The notes: generated by a model from the sequence alone, not told the origin. Shown: positions 26,690 through 38,137, counted from the stretch's first letter. The stretch is 64,000 nt of DNA from Acinetobacter sp. TGL-Y2 (GCF_001612555.1 NZ_CP015110.1:3286001-3350000), one strand, 5' to 3'. A program made the numbers and translations.

Positions 26690-27664
26690 ATGAACACCAG
26701 CCATTTAAAATCTTTAAAAAACACATTGATCCTCTCTTCAATGGTTGTTGGTGTGATGATGCTTTCAGGATGCAGCAAAAAAGAAGCCGAAACACTAACC
26801 TTAAATATCGGTTTTCAAAAATATGGTGTTTTGCCCATTGTAAAAGAGCGCGGTACGCTTGAAACTGCGTTAAAAGAACAAGGTGTCAATGTCCGCTGGG
26901 TGGAGTTTCCCGCAGGGCCGCAGTTGCTTGAAGGTCTAAATGTTGGCAGTGTGGTGTTTGGTGAGGCTGGTGAAGCACCGCCTATTTTTGCGCAAGCAGC
27001 AAATTCCAATTTGGTCTACATTGCCAATCAACCTGCAGCGCCAAAAGCAGAAGCCTTGATTGTACAAAAAGATTCAAACATCCAAACCGTACAAGACTTA
27101 AAAGGCAAACGGGTTGCCTTAAATAAAGGCTCTAACGTTCATTATCTGCTGCTCAAATTACTTGAGAAAAATAATTTAAAACTGAGTGACATTGAAGCGG
27201 TGTATTTGCCGCCCGCTGATGCGCGTGCAGCTTTTGAGCGTGGTGCAGTCGATGCATGGGTCATTTGGGATCCGTTCTTTGCCGCGGCTGAAGATCAAAT
27301 TGGTGCACGTGTAATTGCAACAGGTGAAAATCTAGTCAGCAACCATCAATTTTATTTGGTGGATCGTAAGTTTGCTGAACAAAATCCTCAAGTCTTAAAA
27401 ACTGTGGTCAATGAACTGAACAGCACCACAGCATGGGTGGCAAAAAACCCAGATCAAGCCAGCACACTCTTAGAAAAACCCACCGGCTTATCTTTCAATG
27501 TTCTTAAATCATCGATTTCACGCATGGGCTTTGGCGTGAGCCCAATTTCAGCACAGGTGGCTAAAGAGCAACAATACGTTGCCGATGCCTTTTATCAGCA
27601 AAAACTCATTCCAAACCAAATCAATATTCAAGCTGCCATCCTCAGCACAACTTCTGAAAAATAA
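26690..27664 (+). CDS. Sulfonate ABC transporter substrate-binding lipoprotein, copy 1
   Basis: A 324-residue SsuA-like binding protein for aliphatic sulfonates. The signal ends MMLSGC, so it is lipidated. Family motifs: IGFQKYGVLPIVKERG, EFPAGPQLLEGLNVGSV, GEAPPIFAQAA, DLKGKRVALNKGSNVHYLL, LPPADARAAFERGAVDAWVIWDP (quoted in parts). The start at 26690 is preferred over an ATG four codons earlier because the AGGG lies directly against the earlier one. First gene of the ssu run, 12 bases before a second copy. Confidence 0.88.
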   Translation: MNTSHLKSLKNTLILSSMVVGVMMLSGCSKKEAETLTLNIGFQKYGVLPIVKERGTLETALKEQGVNVRWVEFPAGPQLLEGLNVGSVVFGEAGEAPPIFAQAANSNLVYIANQPAAPKAEALIVQKDSNIQTVQDLKGKRVALNKGSNVHYLLLKLLEKNNLKLSDIEAVYLPPADARAAFERGAVDAWVIWDPFFAAAEDQIGARVIATGENLVSNHQFYLVDRKFAEQNPQVLKTVVNELNSTTAWVAKNPDQASTLLEKPTGLSFNVLKSSISRMGFGVSPISAQVAKEQQYVADAFYQQKLIPNQINIQAAILSTTSEK

Positions 27665-27676
27665 TGAGAATAGTCA

Positions 27677-28687
27677 ATGAGAACCACACTGAACACTTAT
27701 AAAACAATCGCTATTTCAGGATTCACAGCCCTTACTTTGGGACTTACAGCGTGTCAAAAAACTGAACAGACGAATACAGAGAAAAGCCAAGCTAAAACGA
27801 CTGAGCAAGCGGTCGACAATATTTCAATTGGGTTTCAAAAATCATCATTGAATCTGTTGGTAGCGCGTGAACAAAAACTGATTGAAAAAGAATTTCCAAC
27901 AGCAAAAATTGAATGGCGCGAATTCCCTGCTGGCCCGCAAATGTTAGAAGCACTTGCAGTCGGTGCGGTAGATCTTGGCTATGTTGGCAATACACCGCCC
28001 ATATTTGCACAAGCAGCTGACAAAGATCTCAGCTATGCAGGCTATGAAGTTTACCCTGCGCATGCCTTAGCTGTGGTTTTACCGAAGCATTCTAAGATTA
28101 AAAGCATTGAAGACTTAAAAGGTAAGCGTATTGCACTACAAAAAGGTTCAAGCGCACATGAACTTTTAGCCAAAGTTTTACAAAAAGCTGGCTTGACTTG
28201 GCAAGACATCCAACCGATTTGGTTACCGCCTGCAGATGCTCGTGCGGCACTGGATAAAGGCTCAATTGATGCTTGGTCTATCTGGGACCCTTACCTCTCT
28301 GCAGTACAACTGACGGGTAAAGTGGATGTGCTCATTGATGGAAATGACTTCCCCAAAACCTATTCGTATTACATTGCCAATCCAAAATTCACCACCGCTC
28401 ACCCGCAAGCTTTAGACAAAATTTTAAAAAGCTTAAATCAGGCAGACACGTGGATTGTAAACAACCAAAGCTTAGCGGTAGATCTGTATTCGAGTAGTAC
28501 TGGGTTAACCAAGGACGTTGCAAAATCAGCGATTGATCGTCGTTTGAAACCTTCACCCATTCGTGCATTAAGCGATGAAAATATTCAATCACAGCAGAAA
28601 ATTGCAGATTTATTTTATGCAGAGAAATTGATTCCCAAAAAAATCAATATTCAAGATGCCATCCCACATACAGTCGTTCATAAGTAA
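27677..28687 (+). CDS. Sulfonate ABC transporter substrate-binding lipoprotein, copy 2
   Basis: A 336-residue paralogue of the preceding protein, with lipobox LGLTAC and the same order of motifs: ISIGFQKSSLNLLVAREQ, EFPAGPQMLEALAVGAV, GNTPPIFAQAADK, DLKGKRIALQKGSSAHELL and LPPADARAALDKGSIDAWS. It differs in the ligand-facing VGNTPP versus GEAPP, which may change specificity. Lies 30 bases before ssuD. Which copy is the ancestral SsuA cannot be told here. Confidence 0.88.
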   Translation: MRTTLNTYKTIAISGFTALTLGLTACQKTEQTNTEKSQAKTTEQAVDNISIGFQKSSLNLLVAREQKLIEKEFPTAKIEWREFPAGPQMLEALAVGAVDLGYVGNTPPIFAQAADKDLSYAGYEVYPAHALAVVLPKHSKIKSIEDLKGKRIALQKGSSAHELLAKVLQKAGLTWQDIQPIWLPPADARAALDKGSIDAWSIWDPYLSAVQLTGKVDVLIDGNDFPKTYSYYIANPKFTTAHPQALDKILKSLNQADTWIVNNQSLAVDLYSSSTGLTKDVAKSAIDRRLKPSPIRALSDENIQSQQKIADLFYAEKLIPKKINIQDAIPHTVVHK

Positions 28688-28717
28688 TTTTTGAGCTATT
28701 CAGCAAGGACATTTGAG

Positions 28718-29893
28718 ATGAAAATTTTTTGGTTTATTCCGACACACGGTGACAGTCGCTATTTAGGTACCAGTAAAGGCGCGCGCCAAGTTGATCATGC
28801 CTACATGAAGCAGATAGCGGTAGCGGTCGATAATTTAGGCTATGAAGGCGTACTCATTCCAACGGGTCGCTCATGTGAAGACCCTTGGATTACCGCAGCA
28901 AGCTTAATTGATGCCACCAAAAACTTAAAATTCCTCGTGGCACTTCGCCCAGGGGTGACCACACCTGCACTGGCAGCACGTATGGCGGCTACTTTTGACC
29001 GTTTATCGGGTGGTCGTGTTTTGCTGAACTTAGTGACTGGCGGAGATGAAGAAGAGTTAAAAGGTGACGGGGTTTATGAGGATCACTCGACGCGATATAA
29101 AACTGCCGCTGAATACACCAAAATTTGGCGTGAAATTTTAACCCGTTCACATACAGGTGAAAGCGTGACCTTTCATGGCGAGCGCTTACATGTCGATGAT
29201 GCAAAATTATTGTATCCACCGATTCAAAAACCGTATCCACCGCTATGGTTTGGCGGCTCATCAGATGATGCGGTCGAGCTTGCCACCGAACAGGTCGATA
29301 CCTACCTGACTTGGGGTGAACCACCTGCAGCAGTTAAAGAAAAACTTGAAAATGTCCGGGTTAAAGCCGCCGCACGCGGTCGTACTTTAAGTTATGGTAT
29401 TCGTTTGCATGTGATTGTGCGTGAAACCCATGAACAAGCTTGGGCCGCTGCTGAAGAGCTGATTCAATATGTAGACGATGCGACCATTGCCGCTGCACAA
29501 GCCAAGTTTAAAAGCATGGATTCGATTGGTCAGCGCCGTATGGCTGAGCTGCATAACGGCGACCGCTCTAAACTCGAAGTGTCGCCTAACCTTTGGGCAG
29601 GTGTCGGTCTAGTCCGTGGCGGTGCAGGAACAGCATTGGTGGGTGATCCACAAACGGTGGCAGATCGGATTCAAGAATATGCTGACTTGGGCATTGATAC
29701 CTTTATTTTCTCGGGTTATCCACATTTAGAAGAATCGATTCGTTTCGCTGAATTGGTGTTCCCTCTTCTTCCGCTTGAGACACGTCAAAAATTGGCGCAG
29801 CCCAATTTAACTGGACCTTTTGGTGAAATCGTCGCAAATAATTACGCCCCAGAAGAGAACAAAAAGGGTGATAAAAAACAGGAGCCAGCATGA
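28718..29893 (+). CDS. ssuD: FMNH2-dependent alkanesulfonate monooxygenase
   Basis: Splits alkanesulfonates to aldehyde and sulfite using reduced FMN and oxygen. The 391-residue luciferase-like protein starts [20 protein letters not shown], behind AAGGAC; a Met nine codons upstream is not supported. It shows [30 protein letters not shown] and NLVTGGD, standard for SsuD. Its TGA overlaps the ATG of ssuC (ATGA). The reductase gene ssuE is not in this operon. Confidence 0.95.
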   Translation: MKIFWFIPTHGDSRYLGTSKGARQVDHAYMKQIAVAVDNLGYEGVLIPTGRSCEDPWITAASLIDATKNLKFLVALRPGVTTPALAARMAATFDRLSGGRVLLNLVTGGDEEELKGDGVYEDHSTRYKTAAEYTKIWREILTRSHTGESVTFHGERLHVDDAKLLYPPIQKPYPPLWFGGSSDDAVELATEQVDTYLTWGEPPAAVKEKLENVRVKAAARGRTLSYGIRLHVIVRETHEQAWAAAEELIQYVDDATIAAAQAKFKSMDSIGQRRMAELHNGDRSKLEVSPNLWAGVGLVRGGAGTALVGDPQTVADRIQEYADLGIDTFIFSGYPHLEESIRFAELVFPLLPLETRQKLAQPNLTGPFGEIVANNYAPEENKKGDKKQEPA

Positions 29894-30744
29894 CCACGCG
29901 CTCAGAAACACCGACGAGAACTTCAATCGTTATCAGCAAAACCCACACTCAGCACACTCAAAGTTTGGTTTCACGTGGATCAAAACAACTCGGCCAGCAG
30001 TTGCTGCCTTGGTTGGTGCCGATTTTTCTCATCGCGCTTTGGCAGATGGCTTCATCAACGGGTATTTTAGAAAGTCGCGTACTGCCAGCGCCCACCGCAG
30101 TCGTGACGGCATTTTGGGGATTACTGATGAGTGGTGAACTGTGGAAACATGTTCAGGTCAGTGCTGGTCGTGCCCTCATCGGATTATTGATTGGGGGGGG
30201 ACTGGGCCTGTTCTTGGGACTACTGAATGGTTCATCCAAAGTTGCCTCGACCCTACTCGACACCACCCTACAGATGATTCGTAATATACCTGCCTTGGCA
30301 CTGATTCCATTGGTGATTTTATGGTTTGGGATAGATGAAACTGCCAAATTATTCTTGGTGGCAATTGGGGTGTTTTTTCCTATTTATATCAATACCTACC
30401 ATGGGATTCGCTCAGTTGATCCGCAATTGATTGAAATGGGAAAAAGCTACGGACTTACCCGCTGGCAATTGTACAAAAACATTATTTTACCGGGCGCATT
30501 ACCCTCTATTTTGGTGGGGTTACGTTTTGCACTGGGTCTGGTGTGGGTGCTGCTGATTGTGGCTGAAACCATTTCTGCACAGGCAGGCATAGGTTATATG
30601 ACCATGAATGCGCGTGAATTTTTACAAACAGATGTCGTACTGGTCGGTATTTTATTGTATGCCTTGCTTGGAAAACTCGCAGACGTACTTGCCGTTTCAC
30701 TCGAAAAATATTTACTGCGCTGGCATCCCGGCTATCAAAAATAG
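29890..30744 (+). CDS. ssuC: Sulfonate ABC transporter permease
   Basis: A 284-residue inner-membrane protein with about six helices. It contains the binding-protein-dependent transport EAA loop ([20 protein letters not shown]) and the typical [21 protein letters not shown] of SsuC/TauC. The N-terminal 40 residues are polar. Overlaps ssuD by 4 bases and is followed after 9 bases by ssuB, so expression is coupled. Confidence 0.93.
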   Translation: MTTRSETPTRTSIVISKTHTQHTQSLVSRGSKQLGQQLLPWLVPIFLIALWQMASSTGILESRVLPAPTAVVTAFWGLLMSGELWKHVQVSAGRALIGLLIGGGLGLFLGLLNGSSKVASTLLDTTLQMIRNIPALALIPLVILWFGIDETAKLFLVAIGVFFPIYINTYHGIRSVDPQLIEMGKSYGLTRWQLYKNIILPGALPSILVGLRFALGLVWVLLIVAETISAQAGIGYMTMNAREFLQTDVVLVGILLYALLGKLADVLAVSLEKYLLRWHPGYQK

Positions 30745-30753
30745 GAGCTGCTC

Positions 30754-31563
30754 ATGACTGATTTAAGTATTCAACAATACGCGAAAGACCCGTATCCAGA
30801 TCACCATATAAATGAATCGAATGCAGTGGACAACACCCCAATCATAGGTGCGGAAATTAATATTGAGCAGCTGTATAAATTTTATGACAAAGTCACTGTG
30901 CTTGAAGATTTAGACTTACAGATTGCGCCAGGTGAATTTGTCGCCATTGTCGGGCGTAGCGGCTGTGGTAAAAGTACCCTACTGCGTTTAATTGCCGATT
31001 TAGAGCAACCCAGTTATGGCGAAATCAAATTTAAGTCTGCACTGAACTTCCGTGAAGGCATTACCTCAGATGACATTCGTGTGATGTTCCAAGATCCTCG
31101 CCTGTTGCCTTGGAAAAGCGTACTGAAAAATGTACAATTGGGTTTAGACAACTCACAGCATGACAAAGCCAAAAACCTACTGAGCAAAGTGGGTTTAGAT
31201 GAAAAAGCCGAGCTTTGGCCTGCACAACTCTCTGGTGGCCAGCGTCAACGTGCAGCTTTAGCACGTGCATTATCGCATACACCGCGCATCTTATTACTCG
31301 ATGAACCCTTAGGTGCATTGGATGCGCTCACGCGTTTAGATATGCAGGCATTGATTGAGCGTTTATGGTTGGAACAAGGCTTTACTACGATTTTGGTGAC
31401 GCATGATGTCAGCGAAGCAGTGCAATTGGCAGATCGTATTATTTTGCTGGACAAAGGTCGCATCGCACAACAATTCAAGGTCGATCTTGCACGTCCACGT
31501 CAGAAAAATAGTCAATTTGCAGCATTAGAACAGCAAGTATTGCAGGCAGTTTTATCCACCTAA
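30754..31563 (+). CDS. ssuB: Sulfonate ABC transporter ATP-binding protein
   Basis: A 269-residue ABC ATPase. Walker [11 protein letters not shown]-loop [10 protein letters not shown], signature [15 protein letters not shown], Walker [13 protein letters not shown] and the switch His in [10 protein letters not shown] are all present. [13 protein letters not shown] is typical of SsuB/TauB. The first 35 residues are an extension before the ABC core. GGAGCTGCTC precedes the ATG. Last gene of the operon. Confidence 0.94.
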   Translation: MTDLSIQQYAKDPYPDHHINESNAVDNTPIIGAEINIEQLYKFYDKVTVLEDLDLQIAPGEFVAIVGRSGCGKSTLLRLIADLEQPSYGEIKFKSALNFREGITSDDIRVMFQDPRLLPWKSVLKNVQLGLDNSQHDKAKNLLSKVGLDEKAELWPAQLSGGQRQRAALARALSHTPRILLLDEPLGALDALTRLDMQALIERLWLEQGFTTILVTHDVSEAVQLADRIILLDKGRIAQQFKVDLARPRQKNSQFAALEQQVLQAVLST

Positions 31564-31570
31564 ATCCTAA

Positions 31571-31614
31571 GCAGCAACTTTTAAGGTATATATGGCCTAT
31601 CGAAAAGTTGTTGC
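31571..31614 (+). repeat. Inverted repeat just after ssuB
   Basis: GCAGCAACTTTT (31571-31582) pairs with AAAAGTTGTTGC (31603-31614) with one G-U, around a 20-base loop. A T-run comes 9 bases later. It may slow or end ssu transcription or protect the mRNA 3' end. Confidence 0.5.
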
Positions 31615-31924
31615 CTACTGTGCTTTTTTGAAAGCATTTTGCAGGTAATTATCCAGTTTTTATATTTCAAAATTACGTAATGGAGACTGACACGCATTCA
31701 AATGGTATAAAGATTAAACATTGAAATAAATTTGCTGCATATTTTTTGTCAGGTAAAACTGAAGCCTTGTTTATAAAAAGCATTTAATTGAATCGCTTAT
31801 ATCAATTTAATCACTTAAGAACACAATTAATCCTCATAAACTTCTTGAAATCCGACAATCCTTGTGCACAAATCATGCATTTTACCGTACAATTTATAGA
31901 TCCTTTTTATTGTTAAATGACCAG

Positions 31925-32542
31925 ATGGAACAGAAAAAAAGTACGCAAAAACGACAGCAACTTTTGGCTGCCGCTCTCGATGTTTTTTCTGTGTATGGAT
32001 TCAGTGGTGCAAGTCTAGATGAAATTGCGCAATTGGCAGAAATGCACAAATCGAATATTTTCTATTATTACGAAAATAAAGAAGCACTTTACGTTGAAGT
32101 TTTAACGACAGTCATGCAAAAGTGGTTAGCCCCTTTGCAAATGCTGGAGGCAGAGCTTGAACCTGCAGAAGCCATTACTCAGTATTTGATGCAAAAAATA
32201 GAAGTGTCACGTACTCAACCGAAAGCGTCAAAGCTATTTGCTTTAGAGATTATTCAAGGTGCACCGCACATTTTACCTATTTTGAAAGGTCCACTGCGCA
32301 AGCTTTTTAAACGCAAGTCGAAAGTGATTTCAACATGGCAAGAAGAAGGTAAGCTTTCAGATAAAATTGATGCTGAAGTGCTGATCATTAACCTTTGGGG
32401 TATTACCCAAAACTATGCGGACTTTAGTACGCAAATTGAAATGGTCACAGGCAAAACTTTACGTAATCGCAGTATGTACCAACGTACGATTGAACATACA
32501 GTCCATATGATTTTGTATGGCATTTTGCCGCGTCCTGAATAA
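31925..32542 (+). CDS. TetR-family regulator, RutR-like
   Basis: A 205-residue DNA-binding protein from the Met at 31925. The helix-turn-helix is at about 10-55 (ALDVFSVYGFSGASLDEIAQLAEMHKSNIFYYYENKEALYVEV, seen as the usual TetR order). The C-terminal domain, with KLFALEIIQGAPHILPIL and LIINLWGITQNYADFSTQIE, resembles RutR, the pyrimidine-responsive regulator, and related proteins. No pyrimidine-degradation genes are adjacent. Up to 21 extra residues upstream are possible but not supported by a ribosome site. Confidence 0.88.
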   Translation: MEQKKSTQKRQQLLAAALDVFSVYGFSGASLDEIAQLAEMHKSNIFYYYENKEALYVEVLTTVMQKWLAPLQMLEAELEPAEAITQYLMQKIEVSRTQPKASKLFALEIIQGAPHILPILKGPLRKLFKRKSKVISTWQEEGKLSDKIDAEVLIINLWGITQNYADFSTQIEMVTGKTLRNRSMYQRTIEHTVHMILYGILPRPE

Positions 32543-32595
32543 ACCTCATTGCATTAATAAATAGATATTTTCATTTAAATATGTATTTTGGCATA

Positions 32596-32617
32596 CGACC
32601 ATAGAATGCTATGGTCG
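32596..32617. repeat. Perfect 9-base inverted repeat
   Basis: CGACCATAG (32596-32604) and CTATGGTCG (32609-32617) around AATG. There is no T-run, so it is not a standard terminator; it could act as a stop signal for the two convergent transcripts or be a protein-binding palindrome. Confidence 0.5.
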
Positions 32618-32673
32618 CCAACCCTCAAATCACATCATATCCAAAAAAATTAAATACTTCTCTATAATGACAA

Positions 32674-32890
32674 TCATTTTTGAACGCCCAATACGCCGTT
32701 TTCATCCCAATCCAAATATGCAGTGTCATTTGCACTATCTGTAATATATTGAACAGAAATCAGCCTCAACTTAAGTTTTTGCATATTTTAGCGAGAGCAT
32801 AATCTTCTGTATTCACTAAGTTGCACGGAAATTTGGGCATGCCTGTCTCAAACTGATCACCTGTGCCCAAAATCCCTTTAAAAAGGCAAA
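32674..32890 (-). pseudogene. Decayed coding remnant of unknown family
   Basis: Reading leftwards, one frame gives FKGILGTGDQFETGMPKF followed by PCNLVNTEDYALAKICKNLS and a stop; the next frame continues as KLRLISVQYITDSANDTAYL then DWDENGVLGVQK and a stop at 32674. Both stretches look like real protein with balanced composition, so the simplest view is a small gene broken by a frameshift and lacking its start. I cannot name the family. The second part alone could be a 36-residue frame starting at 32784. Confidence 0.35.
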
Positions 32891-32891
32891 T

Positions 32892-34017
32892 TTACTTGTC
32901 TAAATAGACTTTTAGGCAAGGCGAAAAAAATAAGTGCCCTTGATAAAACCCTTGCATGGTTTTGCTCATGACCAGCATCCACAGCATGATCAATATGCTG
33001 GCAAAACCGAACGCCACATGGCTTAATCCTACAAAGTGAGTCTGATGGGCAAGATTAAAAAATGCTAATGTAAATACCCCAAATGGAAAGGTTAAGCCCC
33101 ACCAGCCTAAATTAAAAGGTAAGTCTTTGATATGTTTTAAGGTATTTAAAACCGCGATGCCCCACCACCAGAGTCCAAAGCCAAGTAAAATCAGACTTCC
33201 GAAAATACCGGTGTGATAAAAAAACACACCCAAATCTTGCAGGGCAAGAGTGGCTAAAACCTGTGGTGCTTCTGCACCTAAAACCAATAGCGCCAGTGCA
33301 CCTGTGCCAATGGGCCCCAAAGCCAACCAACAACTGATGGCAAGCTCTTTGGGTAAAAGCTGATGCAAAGCTAGACGCAACATCAAAATCGTTAAAATGG
33401 CAAAGGCAGGTAAAATAGACATACCCAGCAACATATAACTTCCGAACAATATACCCACTGCCTGCTGCCCCATTGCAATGTGCTGTAATAGCAATCCACC
33501 TGAACTCGCTGCCACTTCACAGGCCACAATCGGTAGTAGCCACAGTGCAGACATATCTTTAAGTGCATGCTTTTGGATGCTATACATACAAATGGGCAAC
33601 AGCCCAAGTGATGCCCACTGCCAATAGGACATCGGCATACCAAAGCATCTGTGCAACTTGAATGAAAACATCAGCATTGAATTCAATACCAAATTTGAGA
33701 CATCCATTAATAATGGTCGCCAATGCCATGGGAATTGCACCCAAGAACAAAGACATGCTGGGATGACTAAAAATTTGTTTGGCTTCTTGCGGAAACAACA
33801 TCCATCTCAAGCTATAAAGCACACAGAAAAATACAAATAGTGCGGTGTTAAATAGCCATAAGCCCACACCCAATTGCCAAAAAAGCGATGAAAAAGTCCC
33901 AAACTCAGCCAAGATTAATGCAATTACACCAGTTCCCATGGTCACGGTAAACCAGTTTGGGGTAAAATGACGGATCAGGTCTTGCTTACGATCTAACTGC
34001 TTAAAGGGTCTATTCAT
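32892..34017 (-). pseudogene. TDT-family (TehA/SLAC1-like) transporter, broken by a +1 frameshift
   Basis: The N-terminal half starts MNRPFKQLDRKQDLIRHF at 34017 and is in frame to a stop at 33580. The rest lies in the other frame, open from before 33740 to 32892. The family sequence passes from frame one (WYADVLLAVGITWAV) to frame two (PICMYSIQKHALKDMSALWL, LPIVACEVAASSGG) at about 33595-33603, where one extra base accounts for the break. Joined, the protein has about 375 residues and ten helices, like C4-dicarboxylate, sulfite or tellurite-resistance permeases. Either a recent inactivating mutation or a sequencing error; everything else looks intact. Confidence 0.8.
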
Positions 34018-34225
34018 CACATATAGCTCATATATTGGCTGTGAAATGATCATAAACCAATCCATTAATCAGAAAAATTGATTAATATTTATTTTAAGTA
34101 TAAATTTAAATGATATTAAAATTGATTCATTTGTAAAAAAACTTGGTTGAAAACACAACAACAAGACGTAACGACGAGATTATGGCAATATATAGCCCAA
34201 ATTCATTTTAGTCACAAAATCGCCC

Positions 34226-35227
34226 ATGAAGCTGCTCCGCCTGAATGCTTTAGCGCCAAATTTTAAATTGCCCGAAACCGCTGTCACGATTGGTAATTTT
34301 GACGGTGTTCATTTGGGTCATCAGGCGATGATTAACCAGCTTAAAGATCTCGCTGCAGAACAAAATCTAAAAACAGTGGTGATGATTTTTGAGCCACAAC
34401 CACTGGAATTCTTCAAAAGTTACGATGCCCCTCCACGTATCAGTTCACTACGTGAAAAAGTCGAATATTTAACGGAGCTCGGCGTCGATTACATTGCGAT
34501 TGCCAAGTTTGATAATACATTTCGTAGCTTAAGCGCTGAAGCCTTTGCCGATATTTTAAAATACAAACTCAACACCAAAAGCTTAGTGTTGGGCGAAGAC
34601 CATCACTTTGGTAAAAACCGTCAGGGCAACAGCCAATTTCTACGGGATTATGGCTTTCATGTGACCGATTTACAAAATATCGAAGTTGATGGTGAACGGG
34701 TCAGCTCCACCTTGATTCGTGAAACCTTACAAGCTGGAAATTTAGCGCGCGCTGCCCAATTATTGGGTCGTCCATATAGTATTACGGGTCGTGTGCAATA
34801 CGGCGATCAAATTGGGCGAACTATTAATTTCCCCACTATTAATGTGCGTATGAGTCGTCATAAGCCGTGTTTACATGGGATTTATGGCGTCGAAGTGATT
34901 TGTGAAACAGAATCTTTAAAAGACAAAGTGAAACAAAGCGCTTCAGGTCAACCAGGTATCGCGGCCTATGACTCAACGGGGCTATTTGGTGCAGGTCATG
35001 TGGGGACGCGCCCAGCCATTCAACAAGATCATCCCGAGTGGCGATTAGAAGTACATTTTCCCGATGTTTCTGCTAATCTGTATGGCCTGTTAATGCGGGT
35101 CACATTCTTGAACTATTTGCATGGTGAAAAGAACTATTCTTCGCTTGAAGCACTCAAAGCGGGAATAGATGATGATGTTGAGAAACTGCTTGAGTTTCGT
35201 CAAAACACCCCCAAATTTCCCTTTTAA
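34226..35227 (+). CDS. ribF: Bifunctional riboflavin kinase / FAD synthetase
   Basis: Makes FMN and FAD from riboflavin. The 333-residue protein has the nucleotidyltransferase motif VTIGNFDGVHLGHQAM near residue 20, LGEDHHFGKNRQGN, STLIRETLQAGN, and the kinase domain motif GRTINFPTINV (PTAN-like) in the C-terminal half. An insert (about 230-265; DKVKQSASGQPGIAAYDSTG) lengthens the protein slightly over E. coli. First of a ribF-ileS-lspA-fkpB run; 63 bases to ileS. Confidence 0.94.
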   Translation: MKLLRLNALAPNFKLPETAVTIGNFDGVHLGHQAMINQLKDLAAEQNLKTVVMIFEPQPLEFFKSYDAPPRISSLREKVEYLTELGVDYIAIAKFDNTFRSLSAEAFADILKYKLNTKSLVLGEDHHFGKNRQGNSQFLRDYGFHVTDLQNIEVDGERVSSTLIRETLQAGNLARAAQLLGRPYSITGRVQYGDQIGRTINFPTINVRMSRHKPCLHGIYGVEVICETESLKDKVKQSASGQPGIAAYDSTGLFGAGHVGTRPAIQQDHPEWRLEVHFPDVSANLYGLLMRVTFLNYLHGEKNYSSLEALKAGIDDDVEKLLEFRQNTPKFPF

Positions 35228-35290
35228 ATATCCCGAATTTTAACGTAAAACGCGTCAGCATCAGACTGATTAAATTGGAAGAAAACTTGC

Positions 35291-38137
35291 ATGAGCGATA
35301 AGCAAACTCCTGAAAATGCAGTGGATTACAAAGCCACGCTAAACCTCCCCGGTACTGAATTTGCAATGAAAGCAAATTTGGCAGTACGTGAAGCGAAATG
35401 GTTAGAAGAGTGGTATGCCGACAACATTTATCAGCAGATTCGTGCGTCGCGTATTGGCAAGAAAAAGTATGTACTTCATGACGGCCCTCCATATGCAAAT
35501 GGACAAATCCATTTGGGTCATGCAGTCAATAAAGTCTTAAAAGACATCATCATCAAAAGCCGGGTGATGGATGGTTTTGATGCACCGTATGTTCCAGGTT
35601 GGGACTGTCACGGTCTGCCTATTGAGCTTAAAGTTGAAGAAAAAGTCGGTAAAGTCGGCGTTAAAGTCGATGCTGCCACTTTCCGTAAACATTGCCGTGA
35701 ATATGCCTACACCCAAGTCGAACTGCAAAAGAAAGACTTCGTGCGCATGGGTGTGTTTGGGGATTGGGACAATCCGTACCTGACCATGAACTTTGCTCAA
35801 GAAGCAAATATCGTTCGTTCACTCGGTGAAATTGCCAAAGCGGGTCATATTGAGCCGGGTCTTAAACCTGTGAACTGGTGTTTAGACTGTGGTTCAGCGC
35901 TTGCTGAAGCTGAAGTTGAATATGAAGATAAAAAATCGGATGCGATTGATGTTGGCTTCAACGTCATTGACCTTGCAGATTTGTCTGCACGTTTAGGCGT
36001 CAGCGTAACAGATTCAACCGATATCGTGATTTGGACTACCACCCCTTGGACTATTCCTGCCAACCAAGCGGTTTCGGTCCATACCGATATCGAATATCAA
36101 TTGGTCAAAGCGCGTGGCGACGAAAAAGCCGATCAAAACTTCATTCTTGCAAAAGATTTGGTTGAATCTGCGATTGAACGCTATGGATTTACGACGGTTG
36201 AAGTCTTGGCAGAGTTTACAGGCGCTAAGCTTGAACATTTACAATTACAGCATCCTTTAATTACTGAACGCCAAGTGCCTGTGATTTTAGGTGAGCACGT
36301 GATTGCAACCAGTGGTACAGGCGCAGTACATACTGCACCGGGCCATGGTGTAGACGATTATAAAGTTGGCTTACTCTATAACTTAAAAGTCGACAATCCT
36401 GTCGGTGGTAATGGGGTGTATTTACCTACCTCGCCCCTATTTGCAGGCGAGCACATTTATAAAGCCAATCCAAAAATTATTGCAGCGTTGGCTGACAACA
36501 ATAAGCTTTGGGCACACATCCCTATTAAACATAGCTACCCGCATTGCTGGCGTCATAAAACACCGATCATTTTCCGTGCAACCCCACAATGGTTCATTAG
36601 CATGGATGCCAAAGGCTTACGCCAAGACGCATTAAACGCGATTGAAAATGACATCAGCTTTGTCCCAGATTGGGGTAAAAACCGTATTCAGTCGATGATT
36701 GAAGGTCGTCCAGACTGGTGTATTTCGCGTCAACGTACTTGGGGTGTACCTATTCCATTCTTCGTGCACAAAGACAGCAACGAATTACATCCGCGCACAC
36801 CTGAACTCATTGAAGAAGTTGCGAAACTGATTGAACAAGAAGGCATTGATGGTTGGTATAACCGTGATGCATCTGAGTTTATCGGTGCGGATGCTGAACA
36901 CTACAATGCGGTTCGTGACACACTTGATGTGTGGTTCGACTCAGGCACAACCCATTATGCAGTGCTTCGTGAACGTGAAGACCTGACTGACCCTGCAGAT
37001 TTGTACCTTGAAGGTTCAGATCAACATCGTGGTTGGTTCCAATCATCACTCTTGACCTCTATCGCGATCAACAAACGTGCGCCATATAAAGGCTTATTGA
37101 CTCACGGTTTCGTGGTCGATGAAAAAGGCCGTAAGATGTCGAAGTCGATTGGTAATGTGATCACGCCACAAGATATCATTAAAGATATGGGGGCTGATGG
37201 TTTACGTTTCTGGATCGCATCTGCAGATTACCGTTATGAAATGACCGCGGGTAAAGAAATCTTTAGTCGTGCGTCCGACGGTTATCGCCGTATTCGTAAC
37301 ACGCTGCGTTTCTTGCTTGCGAACTTAAATGGCTTTAAACCTGAAACAGATTGCTTAGCGATTGATGACTTGATTGCACTGGATCAGTACATTTTACAAC
37401 GTGCAAGCGATGTTCAAAAAACCATTCAACAAGCCTATGAAGATATGAACTTCCATATTGTGGCAAGTTCATTGACCAACTTCTGTATCAATGACTTGGG
37501 TGGCTTCTACCTCGATATCATTAAAGATCGTCAGTACACCACCAAGGCAGACTCACAAGCACGTCGTTCGGCTCAGACTGCGCTGTATCATTTGGTACAA
37601 GCTTTCGTTCGCTGGATGGCGCCAATCCTCAGCTTCACTGCGCAAGAAGCTTGGCCTTTAATTCCAGGTCAAACTGAGAAATATGTATTTACCACTGAGT
37701 GGTATGACATTCCTGTGGCATCAAAAGCCAACTTGATCTCGGAAGCTGACTGGCAAACCATGATTTCGGTTAAATCTGCAGTTAACAAGCAAATTGAAGC
37801 GGCTCGTAACGCGAAATTGATTGGTTCAAACTTGTCTGCAAAAGTTGAACTCTGGGCGAATGCTGAACTCAAAACAGTACTTGATCAATTGAGCGATGAA
37901 TTACGTTTCGTTCTCATTACCTCAACTGTGTATGTCAATGCATTGGATGAAACCCAAGGTGAAGCGACAGATGTAGATGGTCTACGTGTCAAAGTCTCTG
38001 CAGCGGACGGTGATAAATGTGCGCGCTGCTGGCATGTGCTGCCAGATGTAAATACACATCTTGCACATCCAGGTCTTTGTTCTCGTTGTATTATTAACCT
38101 TCCTACAGGTCAAGGCGAAGAGAGAAAATATGCCTAA
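35291..38137 (+). CDS. ileS: Isoleucine--tRNA ligase
   Basis: A 948-residue class-I synthetase. It has the HIGH-type motif [16 protein letters not shown], the editing (CP1) domain with [13 protein letters not shown], the KMSKS loop [12 protein letters not shown] and C-terminal zinc cysteines CARCWH and CSRC. The length and end are typical of bacterial IleRS1. It overlaps the start of lspA by 8 bases, so the two are translationally coupled. Confidence 0.97.
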   Translation: MSDKQTPENAVDYKATLNLPGTEFAMKANLAVREAKWLEEWYADNIYQQIRASRIGKKKYVLHDGPPYANGQIHLGHAVNKVLKDIIIKSRVMDGFDAPYVPGWDCHGLPIELKVEEKVGKVGVKVDAATFRKHCREYAYTQVELQKKDFVRMGVFGDWDNPYLTMNFAQEANIVRSLGEIAKAGHIEPGLKPVNWCLDCGSALAEAEVEYEDKKSDAIDVGFNVIDLADLSARLGVSVTDSTDIVIWTTTPWTIPANQAVSVHTDIEYQLVKARGDEKADQNFILAKDLVESAIERYGFTTVEVLAEFTGAKLEHLQLQHPLITERQVPVILGEHVIATSGTGAVHTAPGHGVDDYKVGLLYNLKVDNPVGGNGVYLPTSPLFAGEHIYKANPKIIAALADNNKLWAHIPIKHSYPHCWRHKTPIIFRATPQWFISMDAKGLRQDALNAIENDISFVPDWGKNRIQSMIEGRPDWCISRQRTWGVPIPFFVHKDSNELHPRTPELIEEVAKLIEQEGIDGWYNRDASEFIGADAEHYNAVRDTLDVWFDSGTTHYAVLREREDLTDPADLYLEGSDQHRGWFQSSLLTSIAINKRAPYKGLLTHGFVVDEKGRKMSKSIGNVITPQDIIKDMGADGLRFWIASADYRYEMTAGKEIFSRASDGYRRIRNTLRFLLANLNGFKPETDCLAIDDLIALDQYILQRASDVQKTIQQAYEDMNFHIVASSLTNFCINDLGGFYLDIIKDRQYTTKADSQARRSAQTALYHLVQAFVRWMAPILSFTAQEAWPLIPGQTEKYVFTTEWYDIPVASKANLISEADWQTMISVKSAVNKQIEAARNAKLIGSNLSAKVELWANAELKTVLDQLSDELRFVLITSTVYVNALDETQGEATDVDGLRVKVSAADGDKCARCWHVLPDVNTHLAHPGLCSRCIINLPTGQGEERKYA

